A stretch of DNA of 64,000 bases from Saccharopolyspora rhizosphaerae (GCF_003931915.1 NZ_RSAA01000014.1:248001-312000), one strand, 5' to 3'; shown: positions 45,156-55,011, counted from the stretch's first letter. Translations and numbers: made by a program. The notes: generated from the letters alone by a model not told the origin.

Positions 45156-46982
45156 ATGTGCGGAATCTCCGGCTGGATCGACTTCCAGCGCGACCTGACC
45201 GAGCACCGCTCCACAGTCGACGCCATGTGCGACACGATGACGTGCCGTGGCCCGGACGCCGGCGACACCTGGGTGAGCAGGCACGCCGCGCTCGGGCACC
45301 GGCGACTGGCCATCATCGACCTGCCCGGCGGCGCCCAGCCGATGGAGGCCGAGGGCGGCCAGGTCGCCATCGTCTACAGCGGTGAGGCCTACAACTTCAC
45401 CGAGCTGCGCGACGAACTCCGCCGCCGCGGCCACCGCTTCGACACCGACAGCGACACCGAGGTCGTCCTGCACGGCTACCTCGAGTGGGGCGCCCAGGTC
45501 GCCGAGCACCTCAACGGCATGTTCGCCTTCGCCATCTGGGACTCCCACGAGGAGAGGCTGCTGCTGATCCGCGACCGGATGGGCATCAAGCCGCTGTACT
45601 ACTACCCCACCGAGGACGGCGTGCTCTTCGGTTCCGAGCCGAAGGCGATCCTGGCCAACCCGCTGGCCGAGAAGGTCGTCGACGCCGACGGGATGCGCGA
45701 GCTGTTCGGCATGGTCAAGACCCCGGGCCAGGCCGTGTGGGCCGGCATGCGCGAGGTCGAGCCGGGCACGGTCGTCACCCTCGACCGCACGGGGCTGCGC
45801 GAGCAGGCCTACTGGAAGCTGCAGGCCACGGAGCACACCGACGACCAGCAGGCGTCCGTGGGGCACGTGCGCGAACTGCTCGACGACATCGTGCAGCGCC
45901 AGCTGGTGTCGGACGTCCCGCGCTGCGTGCTGCTCTCCGGCGGTCTCGACTCCAGCGCCATCACCGCGCTGTCCGGCCTGCACCTCGCCAAGAGCGGTGA
46001 GCAGGTGCGCAGCTTCGCGGTCGACTTCCTCGGCCAGACCGAGAACTTCGTGCCCGACCCGCTGCGCGCGACCCCGGACGGTCCGTACGTGCGCGACGTC
46101 GCCGAGCACGTCGGCTCGCAGCACCAGGACATCATCCTCGACCCCGACACCCTCGCCGACCCGGAGGTGCGCCGCGCGACCGTGCAGGCCCGCGACTTCC
46201 CGATGGGCCTGGGCGACATGGACCAGTCGCTGTACCTGCTGTTCAAGGCGATCCGGCAGCACTCCACGGTGGCGCTGTCCGGTGAGTCCGCCGACGAGGT
46301 CTTCGGCGGCTACAAGTGGTTCCACGACCCGGACGTGCGTGCGGCGGACACCTTCCCGTGGCTGGCGGCCGTGCAGAGCCAGGGTGCGGGCTTCGACGTG
46401 CTCGACCCGGAGGTCTCCGCGGCGCTGGACATGCCGTCGTTCATCGCCGACGGCTACCGCACCGCGCTGAGCGAGGTCCCCACCCTTGACGGGGAGAGCG
46501 ACCTGGAGCGGCGGATGCGGGAGATCTGCTACCTGCACCTGACCCGCTTCGTGCGCATCCTGCTCGACCGCAAGGACCGGATGAGCATGGCGGTCGGCCT
46601 CGAGGTGCGCGTGCCCTTCTGCGACCACCGCCTGGTGGAGTACGTCTTCAACACCCCGTGGTCGCTGAAGACCTTCGACGGTCGCGAGAAGAGCCTTCTG
46701 CGACACGCCACCGCCGACACGCTGCCGAAGTCCGTGGTCGAGCGGGTGAAGAGCCCGTACCCGTCCACTCAGGACCCGAAGTACGCGGCGGCGCTGCAGC
46801 GCCAGGTCCGCGACCTGGTCAAGGCCGGCAACCCCGGGCTGTCGGTGCTCAACCAGAAGTGGATCGCCGAGGCGGTCGAACAGGACCCGGCGAGCATCGA
46901 CACGGCCGCCCGTCACACCTTCGAGCGCGCCCTCGACCTCGCGGTCTGGTTCGACCTGCACAACCCGACGATCAAGCTCTGA
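45156..46982 (+). CDS. asnB: asparagine synthase (glutamine-hydrolysing)
   Basis: AsnB makes asparagine from aspartate, ATP and glutamine. The 608-residue form starts MCGISGWIDFQ, exposing Cys2, the glutaminase nucleophile; the 45 codons upstream in the same frame are unlike the family. The glutaminase domain (residues 1-200) has HRRLAIIDLPGGAQPM and YNFTELRDEL. The synthetase domain has the PP-loop LSGGLDSSAI at about 260 and SGESADEVFGGYKWF near 378. The C terminus is complete. A GlnR-like motif upstream would fit nitrogen control. Confidence 0.95.
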   Translation: MCGISGWIDFQRDLTEHRSTVDAMCDTMTCRGPDAGDTWVSRHAALGHRRLAIIDLPGGAQPMEAEGGQVAIVYSGEAYNFTELRDELRRRGHRFDTDSDTEVVLHGYLEWGAQVAEHLNGMFAFAIWDSHEERLLLIRDRMGIKPLYYYPTEDGVLFGSEPKAILANPLAEKVVDADGMRELFGMVKTPGQAVWAGMREVEPGTVVTLDRTGLREQAYWKLQATEHTDDQQASVGHVRELLDDIVQRQLVSDVPRCVLLSGGLDSSAITALSGLHLAKSGEQVRSFAVDFLGQTENFVPDPLRATPDGPYVRDVAEHVGSQHQDIILDPDTLADPEVRRATVQARDFPMGLGDMDQSLYLLFKAIRQHSTVALSGESADEVFGGYKWFHDPDVRAADTFPWLAAVQSQGAGFDVLDPEVSAALDMPSFIADGYRTALSEVPTLDGESDLERRMREICYLHLTRFVRILLDRKDRMSMAVGLEVRVPFCDHRLVEYVFNTPWSLKTFDGREKSLLRHATADTLPKSVVERVKSPYPSTQDPKYAAALQRQVRDLVKAGNPGLSVLNQKWIAEAVEQDPASIDTAARHTFERALDLAVWFDLHNPTIKL

Positions 46983-47021
46983 CCCACACCCCGAAGGGCA
47001 CCCGCACCAGGCTCCACTTCG

Positions 47022-47065
47022 GGGGGAGGGGTGGACAACTCGCGCGAAATGTCCACCCCTCCCCC
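47022..47065 (+). terminator. hairpin terminator of asnB
   Basis: A perfect 16-bp stem (GGGGGAGGGGTGGACA with its complement) closes a 12-base loop, 39 bases after the asnB stop. No T-tract. Confidence 0.75.
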
Positions 47066-47263
47066 GGGCGGGTGACGGATGCAGCACACCCGGCGCCGTG
47101 ACCTCGAGCTCGACTCGTGAGGTGGGCGCGAGGCACCCGGTGGCGGGGCTGCCGCCGCCAGCGGTGCGGGGTGTCGTTCGGGTGGTTGGTCGCGGCCCTG
47201 GCCGGCCGCACGATCGCCCGGACCGGTCGCCGCCTTCCCGGACGTCGGAAGAGAGCCGGAGTC

Positions 47264-47300
47264 TTCAGGCCCTGCCCCGTTCGACGGGGCAGGGCCTGAA
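47264..47300 (-). terminator. hairpin terminator of mutM
   Basis: A perfect 17-bp stem (TTCAGGCCCTGCCCCGT with its complement) closes a TCG loop and ends 6 bases from the mutM stop. Confidence 0.8.
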
Positions 47301-47306
47301 CTCGCC

Positions 47307-48191
47307 CTAGAGGTGGGCGTTGCGGGGTTTGGGCTGGCAGACCGGGCAGCTGAAGGCGGAACGGTTCATCCAGGGGTCCCGGCGGATCGACGCCCCGCAG
47401 CGCGGGCACGGGTTGCCGGCCTGCCCGTAGACCGCGAGCGAGCGGTCGAAGTAACCCGACTCGCCGTTGACGTTGACGTAGAGCGCGTCGAAGGACGTGC
47501 CGCCCGCGTGCAGGGCTTCCCCGATGACGTCGGTGACCGCTCGGACCAGCTCGCGGACCTTCGGCCGCGTCATGGTCGACGTCGGACGGGCCCAGTGCAG
47601 CTTGGCCCGCCACAGGGCCTCGTCGGCGTAGATGTTGCCGATCCCGGACACCAGGCTCTGGTCGAGCAGCGCGCGCTTGATGCCCGTGCGGCGGGAGCGC
47701 AGCCGCTCGGTCAGCCGCGTCAGGTCGAACACCGGCTCGAGCGGGTCCGGGGCGATGTGCGCGACCGGCTCCGGCAGGGCGACCCCGTCGACCTCGACCA
47801 GCTCGGCGAGCTGCAGCCCGCCGAAGGTGCGCTGGTCGACGAACCGCAGCTCAGGACCGTCGTCGGTGAAGCGCATCCGCACCCGCAGGTGCTTCTCAGC
47901 GGGCGCGTCGGTGGGCTGGACGAGCAGCTGACCGCTCATGCCCAGGTGCACGACGAGGGCTTCGCCGTCGGTCTCCCCGGAGCCGCCTCCGAGTTCGATC
48001 CACAGGTACTTGCCCCGCCTCCGCGCGGCGGTGAGCACCCGTCCGGCGAGCCGGGCCGCGAGGTCCTGCGCGCCGGGGACGTGGCGGCGGACGGCGCGCG
48101 GGTGCAGGACTTCGACGCTGGAGAGCTTCCGGCCCGCGGCGTGTTCGGAGACTCCGCGGCGGACGACCTCGACCTCGGGCAACTCAGGCAC
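47307..48191 (-). CDS. mutM: formamidopyrimidine-DNA glycosylase
   Basis: MutM removes 8-oxoguanine and formamidopyrimidines. The 294-residue form starts at GTG so that Pro2 and Glu3 ([12 protein letters not shown]) form the catalytic N terminus; a long in-frame Arg/Pro-rich extension upstream is rejected. Also present are GRRGKYLW-type [34 protein letters not shown] and the zinc finger with [11 protein letters not shown] and FSCPVCQ. GAGGAT precedes the start. A T-tract terminator lies between it and rnc, so it has its own promoter. Confidence 0.95.
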   Translation of the reverse strand: MPELPEVEVVRRGVSEHAAGRKLSSVEVLHPRAVRRHVPGAQDLAARLAGRVLTAARRRGKYLWIELGGGSGETDGEALVVHLGMSGQLLVQPTDAPAEKHLRVRMRFTDDGPELRFVDQRTFGGLQLAELVEVDGVALPEPVAHIAPDPLEPVFDLTRLTERLRSRRTGIKRALLDQSLVSGIGNIYADEALWRAKLHWARPTSTMTRPKVRELVRAVTDVIGEALHAGGTSFDALYVNVNGESGYFDRSLAVYGQAGNPCPRCGASIRRDPWMNRSAFSCPVCQPKPRNAHL

Positions 48192-48238
48192 GAGCACATC
48201 CTCACCCACGGACGAGGAGCCTCCGGAGGCGGGCGCGC

Positions 48239-48279
48239 AAAAAGGGGTGTGAGCAGGGCGGGCCCTGCTCACACCCCTT
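48239..48279 (-). terminator. intrinsic terminator of rnc
   Basis: A perfect 17-bp stem (AAGGGGTGTGAGCAGGG with its complement) and 4-base loop run into a T-rich end on the minus strand, 21 bases after the rnc stop. Confidence 0.85.
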
Positions 48280-48300
48280 CCGGTCAGAGGACTCGCGCGC

Positions 48301-49089
48301 TCAGGACGCGGAGTCGGCCGCCGAGCTCTCCTCGGCTGCGGTCGAGCCGTCCTCGGCCGCAGCGGCGGCGTTGACCTGCTCGTCAAGCTGGCGCCAGGCC
48401 GCTTCGGCCGCTTTCTGCTCGGCTTCCTTCTTGGTGCGGCCGTCGCCGCGACCGTAGGTCTGACCACCGACCACGACGAAGGCGCTGAACTCCTTGCGGT
48501 GGTCCGGGCCTTCCTCTTCCACGCGGTACTCGGGCACCCCGAGCCCCGCGGAGGCGGTCAGCTCCTGCAGGCTGGTCTTCCAGTCCAGGCCGGCACCGCG
48601 CTGCGGCGCTTCGGCCAGCAGCGGCTGGAAGAGCTTGTGCACGACCGCACGGGCGACGTCGATGCCCTCGGCCAGGTAGACGGCGCCGAGCACCGCCTCC
48701 AAGCCGTCAGCGAGGATGCTCGCCTTGTCACGGCCCCCCGTGAGCTCCTCGCCACGTCCCAGCAGCAGGTACTCACCGAGTCCGCCCTCACCGAGCCCGC
48801 GCGCCACTCCGGCCAGCGCGTGCATGTTGACCACGCTGGCACGCAGCTTCGCGAGCTGCCCCTCCGGCAGGTCCGGGTGCTCGTTGTAGAGGTGATCGGT
48901 GATCACCAGGCCGAGCACCGCGTCGCCGAGGAACTCCAACCGCTCGTTCGGCGGGAGACCGCCGTTCTCGTACGCGTACGAGCGGTGGGTGAGGGCAAGG
49001 GTGAGGAGCTCGGCGTCGAGTTCGACGCCGAGCGCTGCCAACAACGGAGCCCGGTCCACCTGACGGGCTCGTGACTGCTTTCCCCCCAC
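48301..49089 (-). CDS. rnc: ribonuclease III
   Basis: RNase III cleaves double-stranded RNA in rRNA processing and decay. The 262-residue protein has the signature [13 protein letters not shown] at residues 48-60, the [16 protein letters not shown] catalytic helix, and a double-stranded RNA-binding domain ([38 protein letters not shown]). The last 30 residues are Ala/Ser/Glu-rich and not conserved. GTG start 14 bases after rpmF; this is the rpmF-rnc order of the phylum. Confidence 0.95.
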   Translation of the reverse strand: MGGKQSRARQVDRAPLLAALGVELDAELLTLALTHRSYAYENGGLPPNERLEFLGDAVLGLVITDHLYNEHPDLPEGQLAKLRASVVNMHALAGVARGLGEGGLGEYLLLGRGEELTGGRDKASILADGLEAVLGAVYLAEGIDVARAVVHKLFQPLLAEAPQRGAGLDWKTSLQELTASAGLGVPEYRVEEEGPDHRKEFSAFVVVGGQTYGRGDGRTKKEAEQKAAEAAWRQLDEQVNAAAAAEDGSTAAEESSAADSAS

Positions 49090-49103
49090 TACGTGACCGC
49101 CGC

Positions 49104-49286
49104 TCAGGCGGGCTGGACGACCTGACGGCCGTCGTACTGACCGCAGGCCGGGCAGACGACGTGCGGCAGCTTCTGCTCACGGCAGGAGCGGTTCGAGCAC
49201 TCGACCAGCGTCGGCGCCGAGGTCTTCCACGACGAACGGCGGTGACGGGTGTTGGCCCGGGACATCTTGCGCTTCGGGACGGCCAC
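49104..49286 (-). CDS. rpmF: 50S ribosomal protein bL32
   Basis: The 60-residue protein starts [20 protein letters not shown], the family N terminus, and has the zinc set Cys30, Cys35, Cys45 and Cys48 ([15 protein letters not shown]). It is thus the zinc-binding form; a zinc-free paralogue, if any, is not in the window. It lies 2 bases after the DUF177 gene, as in most bacteria. Confidence 0.96.
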   Translation of the reverse strand: MAVPKRKMSRANTRHRRSSWKTSAPTLVECSNRSCREQKLPHVVCPACGQYDGRQVVQPA

Positions 49287-49288
49287 GA

Positions 49289-49861
49289 CTACTTCTCCTC
49301 TTCGGTACCGCCGAACCGCTCTTGAAGCGCGGCCCAGCGAGGATCAATGGTCTCATGCGTGTGCTCGGGGGCGAGCTCGGCCCACTTCACGCCGCACCCG
49401 GAGCACAGCCCCTGGCAGTCCGGCGAGCACAACGGTGAGGAGGGAAGCGACAGCAACATCGCGTCCCGCACCACCGGTTCGAGGTCGATCAGGTCGTCCA
49501 CGACCCGCTCCACCTCGTCGTCATCGGTGCTGGTGTCGGTAGCGCTGTCCGGGTAGGCGAACAGCTCGCGGAGCTCGACCTCGACCTCCTCGGAGACCGG
49601 GTCCAGGCACCGCGCGCACTCGCCGGCCAGCGCGGCCGATGCCGTGCCCGACACCAACACGCCCTCCACCACGGACTCGGCCAGCAGGTCCAGCTCCACC
49701 GGCTCGCCCTCGGGCACCTTGATCATGTCCAGCCCGAAGCCGGCCGGCGCCGGGGCCTTGCGCGTGTAGGCACGGCTGCTGCCGGGCCGGTGGCCGATCT
49801 CCCGGGTGTCGATCACCCAAGGGCCGGCTTGCGCAGTGCGCGGTTCATGGCTCTGAGACAT
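49289..49861 (-). CDS. DUF177/YceD-family protein
   Basis: YceD proteins are linked to 23S rRNA maturation in other bacteria and plants. The 190-residue form starting [13 protein letters not shown] has [20 protein letters not shown] and the C-terminal Cys block [19 protein letters not shown]; these are the family's four-cysteine features. ATG or GTG codons further upstream would lengthen it by 10 or more residues without conserved sequence, so the start is uncertain. It precedes rpmF by 2 bases. Confidence 0.9.
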   Translation of the reverse strand: MSQSHEPRTAQAGPWVIDTREIGHRPGSSRAYTRKAPAPAGFGLDMIKVPEGEPVELDLLAESVVEGVLVSGTASAALAGECARCLDPVSEEVEVELRELFAYPDSATDTSTDDDEVERVVDDLIDLEPVVRDAMLLSLPSSPLCSPDCQGLCSGCGVKWAELAPEHTHETIDPRWAALQERFGGTEEEK

Positions 49862-50136
49862 CACGAATTTCGGTGCTTGATGAACGGGCATTGGTCCGAC
49901 GTTGGGAACGGACCCCGACGAATCGGGCACTGCGTCCCAAGTCAGCCCTCCCAGCGTACGTGACGCCCCGCGATGAACGACACCAGCCCCGGTCCAGCGC
50001 GGCACGGCCCGGCTCGACTGGTTGGACCACTCGGCCGATCAGCTGGTCCGGCAGCCAGAACTTCCCCTCCCGCCAACAGCGGATTACCGTGCGGGGAAAA
50101 TCATCAGTCGGGGAATTCGCGAAGCGTGGACGAACC

Positions 50137-50661
50137 ATGACCGACGAGAGACCCCGGCTCGGCGAACCCGTGCACCGGTTCGCCGACCTCCCGCCCGACC
50201 AGGTGCGCGGGACCAGGAACGCCTGCACCGCGCTGGGCTCGCTCGCGATCGCGCTGAGCGTGCTGTCCTGCGCTGTGATCCTCCTCTGCGGCTACTTCGC
50301 GCCGCACCCGACCGTCCCCATCCCGGTGCTGGCCGTCGTGCTGGGCTCTGCGGCAGCCGTCATGGCGCTGGTGTGCTCGCTGGCGCTGTTCACCGGCAAG
50401 CGGTGCGTGCGCGCCGGGCGCTTCCACGCGGACGAGGCCGCCCGCTGGCGGCACGCCGGCTTCGTGTGCTGGCTGCTCGCGCTGCTGACGTCCGCGGTGT
50501 CCGCGCTGTCGTTCCACAGCGCGGTCCGGATCGACGCCATCGTCTACGGGCACCTGGCCTACACCGGCCCGATCACGGCCCACCTGGTGCTGCTGATCTC
50601 GCCGCTGCTGGTGGCGACCGCCGCGACCGTGGCCACGCACCAGGTCCTGAAGGAGCCGTGA
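50137..50661 (+). CDS. four-helix membrane protein of unknown function
   Basis: The 174-residue protein has a cytosolic N terminus (MTDERPRLGEPVHRFADLPP) and four hydrophobic helices. Between helices 2 and 3 is a charged loop GKRCVRAGRFHADEAARWRH. Nothing matches a family I can name. Its stop codon abuts the stop of the convergent sepIVA gene with no base between (TGATCA), so transcription from both sides must collide or overlap here. Confidence 0.7.
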   Translation: MTDERPRLGEPVHRFADLPPDQVRGTRNACTALGSLAIALSVLSCAVILLCGYFAPHPTVPIPVLAVVLGSAAAVMALVCSLALFTGKRCVRAGRFHADEAARWRHAGFVCWLLALLTSAVSALSFHSAVRIDAIVYGHLAYTGPITAHLVLLISPLLVATAATVATHQVLKEP

Positions 50662-51393
50662 TCAGTTCGCGCCAGCGGAGGGCTGCCACTCCTCGTAGTC
50701 GAACGGAGCGCCCATCGGGCTGCGCAGCTGCTGGCGGCCCTTGCCGACCGTGCGCAGGGTGCGGCTGAGCAGGTCTTCGAAGTCGGCCAGGCGGGCGTCG
50801 ACGTAGGCGTCGCACTCGCTGCGCAGCCGCTCCGCCTCCTCGTGGGCCTCGTCCACGATCCGCTTGGACTCGGCGTTGGCGGCCTGCGCGACCTCGGTGT
50901 CGGTGACCAGGCGGGCCTGCTCGGCCTTGCCCTCGTGCACCGACTGCTCGTAGGCGGCGCGACCGGCCTGCACCATGCGGTCGGCCTCGGACTGCGCACG
51001 GCTGACGTAGTCCTCGTACTCGCGCCGACCGGCCGTGACGGTCTGCTCGGCCTGGCCGCGCGCGTCCGACAGCACGTGGTCGGCCTGCTCGCGGGCCTCG
51101 GCGAGCAGCTGCTCGGCCTCGGCGCGGGCTTCGGCGAGGGTGCGCTCGGCCTCGGAACGGGCCTCGGCCACGGACTTGTCGGCCTCGGTCTGCGCCTTGG
51201 TGACCACCTCGTCGCGGTGGTCGAGCACGTCCTGAGCGTCGTCGAGCTCCTGCGGGATCGCGTCCCGCACGTCGTCGAGCAGTTCCAGCACGTCTCCGCG
51301 GGGCACCACACAACCCGAGGTCATGGGGACGCCACGCGCCTCTTCGACGATCGTGACGAGCTCGTCGAGGGCCTCGAACACCCGGTACACCAT
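50662..51393 (-). CDS. sepIVA: DivIVA-domain septation protein SepIVA
   Basis: The 243-residue protein is nearly all coiled coil. It starts MVYRVFEALDELVTIVEEA with a GVPMTSGCVVPRGDVLELLD region typical of the mycobacterial SepIVA/Rv2927c group, then repeats of the form SEAERTLAEARAEAEQLLAEA. In mycobacteria SepIVA coordinates cell-wall synthesis and septation. The ATG after GGGAG is chosen over a start 12 codons upstream. It lies downstream of coaD, the conserved neighbourhood. A tropomyosin-like coil alone would be weak evidence, but the N terminus and context support the name. Confidence 0.88.
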   Translation of the reverse strand: MVYRVFEALDELVTIVEEARGVPMTSGCVVPRGDVLELLDDVRDAIPQELDDAQDVLDHRDEVVTKAQTEADKSVAEARSEAERTLAEARAEAEQLLAEAREQADHVLSDARGQAEQTVTAGRREYEDYVSRAQSEADRMVQAGRAAYEQSVHEGKAEQARLVTDTEVAQAANAESKRIVDEAHEEAERLRSECDAYVDARLADFEDLLSRTLRTVGKGRQQLRSPMGAPFDYEEWQPSAGAN

Positions 51394-51621
51394 GATCTCC
51401 CTGCAGTCGTTCAGCGCCGCGCCGCTCAAGCATCTCAGAACGCCACGCGATGCCGATCACGGGCCGTTCCCCTCACAGTCTGCCTGCGCGGGGCGCACAC
51501 CAGCGGGAAATCAGCCATCCGCGTGTCAAGCCACCGATCGAGCACGAAGGGGTGAGGCCGCGGCTCTCGTGGTGGTCGGCGGACCCACGCCAGGGGCGTC
51601 AGCCCGCCGGCGCCAGGGCGC

Positions 51622-52104
51622 TCAGCCGTTCTCGGCGATGCGCTCGCGGAGCCGCTGCTCGATCTTGGGCGGGAGCAGGTTGGAGACGTCCCCACCGTAG
51701 GTGGCGACCTCCTTGACCAGCGACGACGCCAGGAAGCTGTAGAGCGGGTTGGTCGACATGAACATCGTCTCGACCCCGGACAGCTGCTGGTTCATCTGCG
51801 CCATCTGCAGCTCGTAGTCGAAGTCGCTCACGGCGCGCAGGCCCTTGACGATCGCGCCGATGTCGTTGGCCTTGCAGTACTCGACCAGGAGGCCGTGCCA
51901 GGCGTCGATGCGCACGTTGGGCCAGGGGGCGGTGACCTCGCGCAGCATCTCGAGGCGCTCCTCAACGCTGAACAAGCTCTTCTTGCTCTTGTTGATCAGC
52001 ACCGCGACGACGACCTCGTCGAACAGGCCGGACGCTCGCTCGATGATGTCCAGATGACCGTTGGTGACGGGGTCGTATGAACCTGGACATACCGCACGCC
52101 TCAT
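51622..52104 (-). CDS. coaD: phosphopantetheine adenylyltransferase
   Basis: CoaD makes dephospho-CoA. The 160-residue form starts MRRAVCPGSYDPVTNGHLD, so the nucleotidyltransferase motif PGSYDPVTNGH is at residues 7-17. An extension of 45 codons upstream is rejected. The second motif KGLRAVSDFDYELQMAQMN and the end SSLVKEVATYGGDVSNLLP are standard. It follows rsmD by 53 bases in the same direction, as in most actinobacteria. Confidence 0.96.
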   Translation of the reverse strand: MRRAVCPGSYDPVTNGHLDIIERASGLFDEVVVAVLINKSKKSLFSVEERLEMLREVTAPWPNVRIDAWHGLLVEYCKANDIGAIVKGLRAVSDFDYELQMAQMNQQLSGVETMFMSTNPLYSFLASSLVKEVATYGGDVSNLLPPKIEQRLRERIAENG

Positions 52105-52157
52105 GTGCGGGACGTTAGCAGCACGACCACGGGATCCCCAGGCCCACGTGTCCTGGG

Positions 52158-52718
52158 TCACCGCTCGTCGATCACGGCCCAGTGCACCGCGGTGTCGCCG
52201 TAGCGCTTCGAGCGCACCGCCTCGAGCGGAGCCGGCCACTCCGGGTCCCCGCTGCGGACCGCGCGTTCCACGACCACCACGCTCCCCGGCCCGACCCAGC
52301 CGTGGGCCACCAGCCCGTCCAGCACGCGTTGCAGCAGCTCAGCGGAGAGGTCGTAGGGCGGGTCGGCGAGCACCACGTCGTAGGGTTCGTCGGCCGTGGT
52401 GGCGGTGAGCGTCTCGGCCTTGGCCTGCTCGACCCGAACGTCGCGGAAGCCGAGGGCGGTCGCGTTGCGCTTGAGGACTTGGGCCGCACGGCGGTCGGAC
52501 TCGACGAACGTGGCGTGCCCGGCACCGCGGGAGAGCGCCTCGAACCCGAGCGCCCCGGAACCGCCGTAGAGGTCGAGCACGCGCAGGCCCTCGATGTCGA
52601 GCATCGTCTCCAAGGAGTTGAACAGCGCTTCGCGGACCCGCTCGGAGGTCGGCCTGGTCCCCTTCGGGGGCACTTCCAGGCGTCGGCCGCCCGCGCTCCC
52701 CGCCACGATCCGCGTCAC
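52158..52718 (-). CDS. rsmD: 16S rRNA (guanine(966)-N(2))-methyltransferase
   Basis: RsmD methylates G966 of 16S rRNA. The 186-residue form starts MTRIVAGSAGGRRLEVPPKG (GTG) with RVREALFNSL. SAM motif I is VLDLYGGSGALGFEAL, and the catalytic motif is ADPPYDL (DPPY, as in N2-guanine methyltransferases). In-frame extensions upstream have no conserved sequence. It is divergent from helD. Confidence 0.94.
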   Translation of the reverse strand: MTRIVAGSAGGRRLEVPPKGTRPTSERVREALFNSLETMLDIEGLRVLDLYGGSGALGFEALSRGAGHATFVESDRRAAQVLKRNATALGFRDVRVEQAKAETLTATTADEPYDVVLADPPYDLSAELLQRVLDGLVAHGWVGPGSVVVVERAVRSGDPEWPAPLEAVRSKRYGDTAVHWAVIDER

Positions 52719-52819
52719 CCGCTCATCGTCGCGCACCGCTGGTCGGCGGCTGTTCCGCGGGTCCGCCACCACCCCGCATCTTACGCCCGCCGACCTCCCC
52801 CGGTGGAGGGCGGGACACG

Positions 52820-52847
52820 TTGGGCTGCACGGGTTCGCGCGTATTCT
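52820..52847 (+). promoter_or_regulatory. possible promoter of helD
   Basis: TTGGGC and TATTCT are separated by 16 bases, and transcription would start about 35 bases before the GTG. A good -10 with a partial -35. Confidence 0.5.
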
Positions 52848-52888
52848 GTCAGGTCTGCCCACCGCGCCAGACCGGGAGAAACTCACAG

Positions 52889-54952
52889 GTGTCCGAAGCA
52901 TCCGAGAAGCAGGCCGAGATCGCGGTCGAGCAGGAGCACGTGGACCGCGTGTACGCCCGGCTCGACGAGCTGCGCTCCGAAGCCGAGGCGATGCGCGACA
53001 AGAGCTACGAGTACGGGCGTGAGGCCACGCCCGAGGCGCTCAACGAGCGCGACGTGATGCTCCACCACGCCAACCGGACGCTGCAGGCGCTCAACGCCGA
53101 ATCCGAGGGCCTGGTGTTCGGCCGCCTCGACCTGGGCACCGGCGACGTGGTCCACATCGGCCGGTTGGGCATCCGGGACGAGCGCTTCGACAACCTGCTG
53201 GTGGACTGGCGGGCTCCGCTGGCCGCCGCCTTCTACCAGGCCACGCCCGAGCACCCGCAGGACGTGGTCCGCCGGCGGGTGATCCGCTGCTCGCGCGAGC
53301 AGGTGGTCGACGTCTCCGACGACCTGCTCGCCCCCGACCGGGCCCCGACCGACATGCGCGTCATCGGTGACGGCGCGCTGATGGCGGCCTTGACGCGGTC
53401 GCGCGGCGAGACGATGCGCAACATCGTCGCCACCATCCAGAAGGAGCAGGACGAGGCGATCCGCGCACCCGAGGGCGGCGTCACCGAGATCACCGGTGGC
53501 CCGGGCACCGGCAAGACCGCCGTCGCGCTGCACCGCGCCGCCTACCTCCTCTACCGCGAGCAGCGGAAGCTGGGCGGCCCCGGCGTGCTGGTCGTCGGAC
53601 CGTCGCCGGTGTTCATGAGCTACATCTCGCGGGTGCTGCCGTCGATGGGCGAGCACAACGTGGAGCTGCGGGCGCTCGGCGAGGTGCTCGACGGGATCAG
53701 CACCGCCAAGATGGACGATCCGCGCACCGCCGAGGTCAAGGGCTCCTCCCGGATGGTCAAGGTGCTGCGCCGCGCGCTGCGCCTCCCGCCGCCGGACGCG
53801 CCCGACACGCTCCAGCTGTTCTACCGGGGCACCGTGCTCAAGCTGGAGGCCGACGAGCTCAAGCGGATCCGCCGGAGCCTGCACAACAAGGGCGGTCAGC
53901 CGAACAAGATGCGGATGAAGGCCGCCGACGCGTTGCTGGAGGCCCTGTGGCAGCAGGCGCGCGGACTGGCGGGCGAGAACTTCCAGCCCGACCGCGACCA
54001 GCTGATCAGCGAGATCGGTGAGCGCATCGAGTTCCACCGGTTCCTGGTCGCCTGGTGGCCCCCGCTGTACCCGGTGCAGGTGCTGCGCTGGCTGTCCGAC
54101 CCCGAGCGCCTCGCGCGCGCTGCGCGGCGGCTGCTGGCGGCCGACGAGGTCGACCTGCTGGCGAAGTCCTGGGCGTCGCTCACCAATTCGAACCCGTCCG
54201 AGTGGACGGTGGCCGACATCGCCCTGATCGACGAGCTGCGGACCACGATCGGTCCGCCGCCGAAGCGCCCCGCCCGCACCGACCCGGAAGCCGAACAGCC
54301 GCGCCGCGCGGTCAACTACGACGAGTACGCGCACGTGGTGGTCGACGAGGCGCAGGACCTCTCGCCGATGCAGTGGCGGATGGTCGGCCGTCGCGGCCGG
54401 CACGCGAGCTGGACCATCGTGGGCGACCCGGTCCAGTCCTCCTGGCCGGACCCGGCGGAGGCCGCCACGGCCCGCGCGGAGGCGCTGAGCGCCCAGCGCG
54501 CGCACCGCACGTTCACGTTGCGCACGAACTACCGGAACTCGGCGGAGATCTTCGACCACGCCGCGAACGCGGTGCGCGACCTGGTCAACCCGGACGACCT
54601 GCCGACAGCGGTGCGCACGACGGGCGTCGAACCGGACGTGCGCGAGGTGCCCGCGGACGAGCTGCCCACCACCACCCGGGACGTGATCGCGGACCTGCTG
54701 CAGCGTGCGGAAGGCACGGTCGGCGTCATCACCACGATGTTCCGCAGGGACGAGGTCCGAGCCTGGCTGTCCGATGTGGACGAGCCGCGGCTGCGGGTGG
54801 TCGGCAGCCTCGACGCCAAGGGCATGGAGTACGACGCGGTGGCGGTGGTCGACCCCGAGGGGCTGGCCGCCGAGTCGACCACGGGTCGGCGTGCGCTGTA
54901 CGTCGCGCTCAGCCGCGCCACCCAGCTGCTCACGGTGCTCTCCCCGCAGTAG
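52889..54952 (+). CDS. helD: HelD-type RNA polymerase recycling helicase
   Basis: HelD is a superfamily 1 ATPase that enters RNA polymerase channels and removes stalled DNA and RNA. The 687-residue protein starts with a charged coiled-coil (QEHVDRVYARLDELRSEAEA). A domain typical of HelD follows (GRLDLGTGDVVHIGRLGIRD, DWRAPLAAAFYQA), then Walker A GGPGTGKT at about 202, VVVDEAQDLSPMQ near 482, and late motifs LRTNYRNS and ALYVALSRATQLL. The size and family features fit class II HelD of actinobacteria, some of which (HelR) protect RNA polymerase from rifamycins. The GTG after GGGAGAA is chosen. It is followed by a strong hairpin and is probably monocistronic. Confidence 0.88.
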   Translation: MSEASEKQAEIAVEQEHVDRVYARLDELRSEAEAMRDKSYEYGREATPEALNERDVMLHHANRTLQALNAESEGLVFGRLDLGTGDVVHIGRLGIRDERFDNLLVDWRAPLAAAFYQATPEHPQDVVRRRVIRCSREQVVDVSDDLLAPDRAPTDMRVIGDGALMAALTRSRGETMRNIVATIQKEQDEAIRAPEGGVTEITGGPGTGKTAVALHRAAYLLYREQRKLGGPGVLVVGPSPVFMSYISRVLPSMGEHNVELRALGEVLDGISTAKMDDPRTAEVKGSSRMVKVLRRALRLPPPDAPDTLQLFYRGTVLKLEADELKRIRRSLHNKGGQPNKMRMKAADALLEALWQQARGLAGENFQPDRDQLISEIGERIEFHRFLVAWWPPLYPVQVLRWLSDPERLARAARRLLAADEVDLLAKSWASLTNSNPSEWTVADIALIDELRTTIGPPPKRPARTDPEAEQPRRAVNYDEYAHVVVDEAQDLSPMQWRMVGRRGRHASWTIVGDPVQSSWPDPAEAATARAEALSAQRAHRTFTLRTNYRNSAEIFDHAANAVRDLVNPDDLPTAVRTTGVEPDVREVPADELPTTTRDVIADLLQRAEGTVGVITTMFRRDEVRAWLSDVDEPRLRVVGSLDAKGMEYDAVAVVDPEGLAAESTTGRRALYVALSRATQLLTVLSPQ

Positions 54953-54956
54953 TCGC

Positions 54957-55000
54957 CGAGCGGGAGGGCGGTCCGGCTGGAACGGGCCGCCCTCCGCTCG
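54957..55000 (+). terminator. hairpin terminator of helD
   Basis: CGAGCGGGAGGGCGG pairs with CCGCCCTCCGCTCG with one bulged G, closing after a further GTCC/GGGC section. It starts 4 bases after the helD stop. Confidence 0.65.
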
Positions 55001-55011
55001 CGCACCGGTTG

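Noticed and set aside
48192-48467. Long N-terminal extension of MutM
   Set aside because: MutM needs Pro at position 2 for catalysis, so the start must be the GTG before PELPEV; the upstream frame also crosses the rnc terminator.
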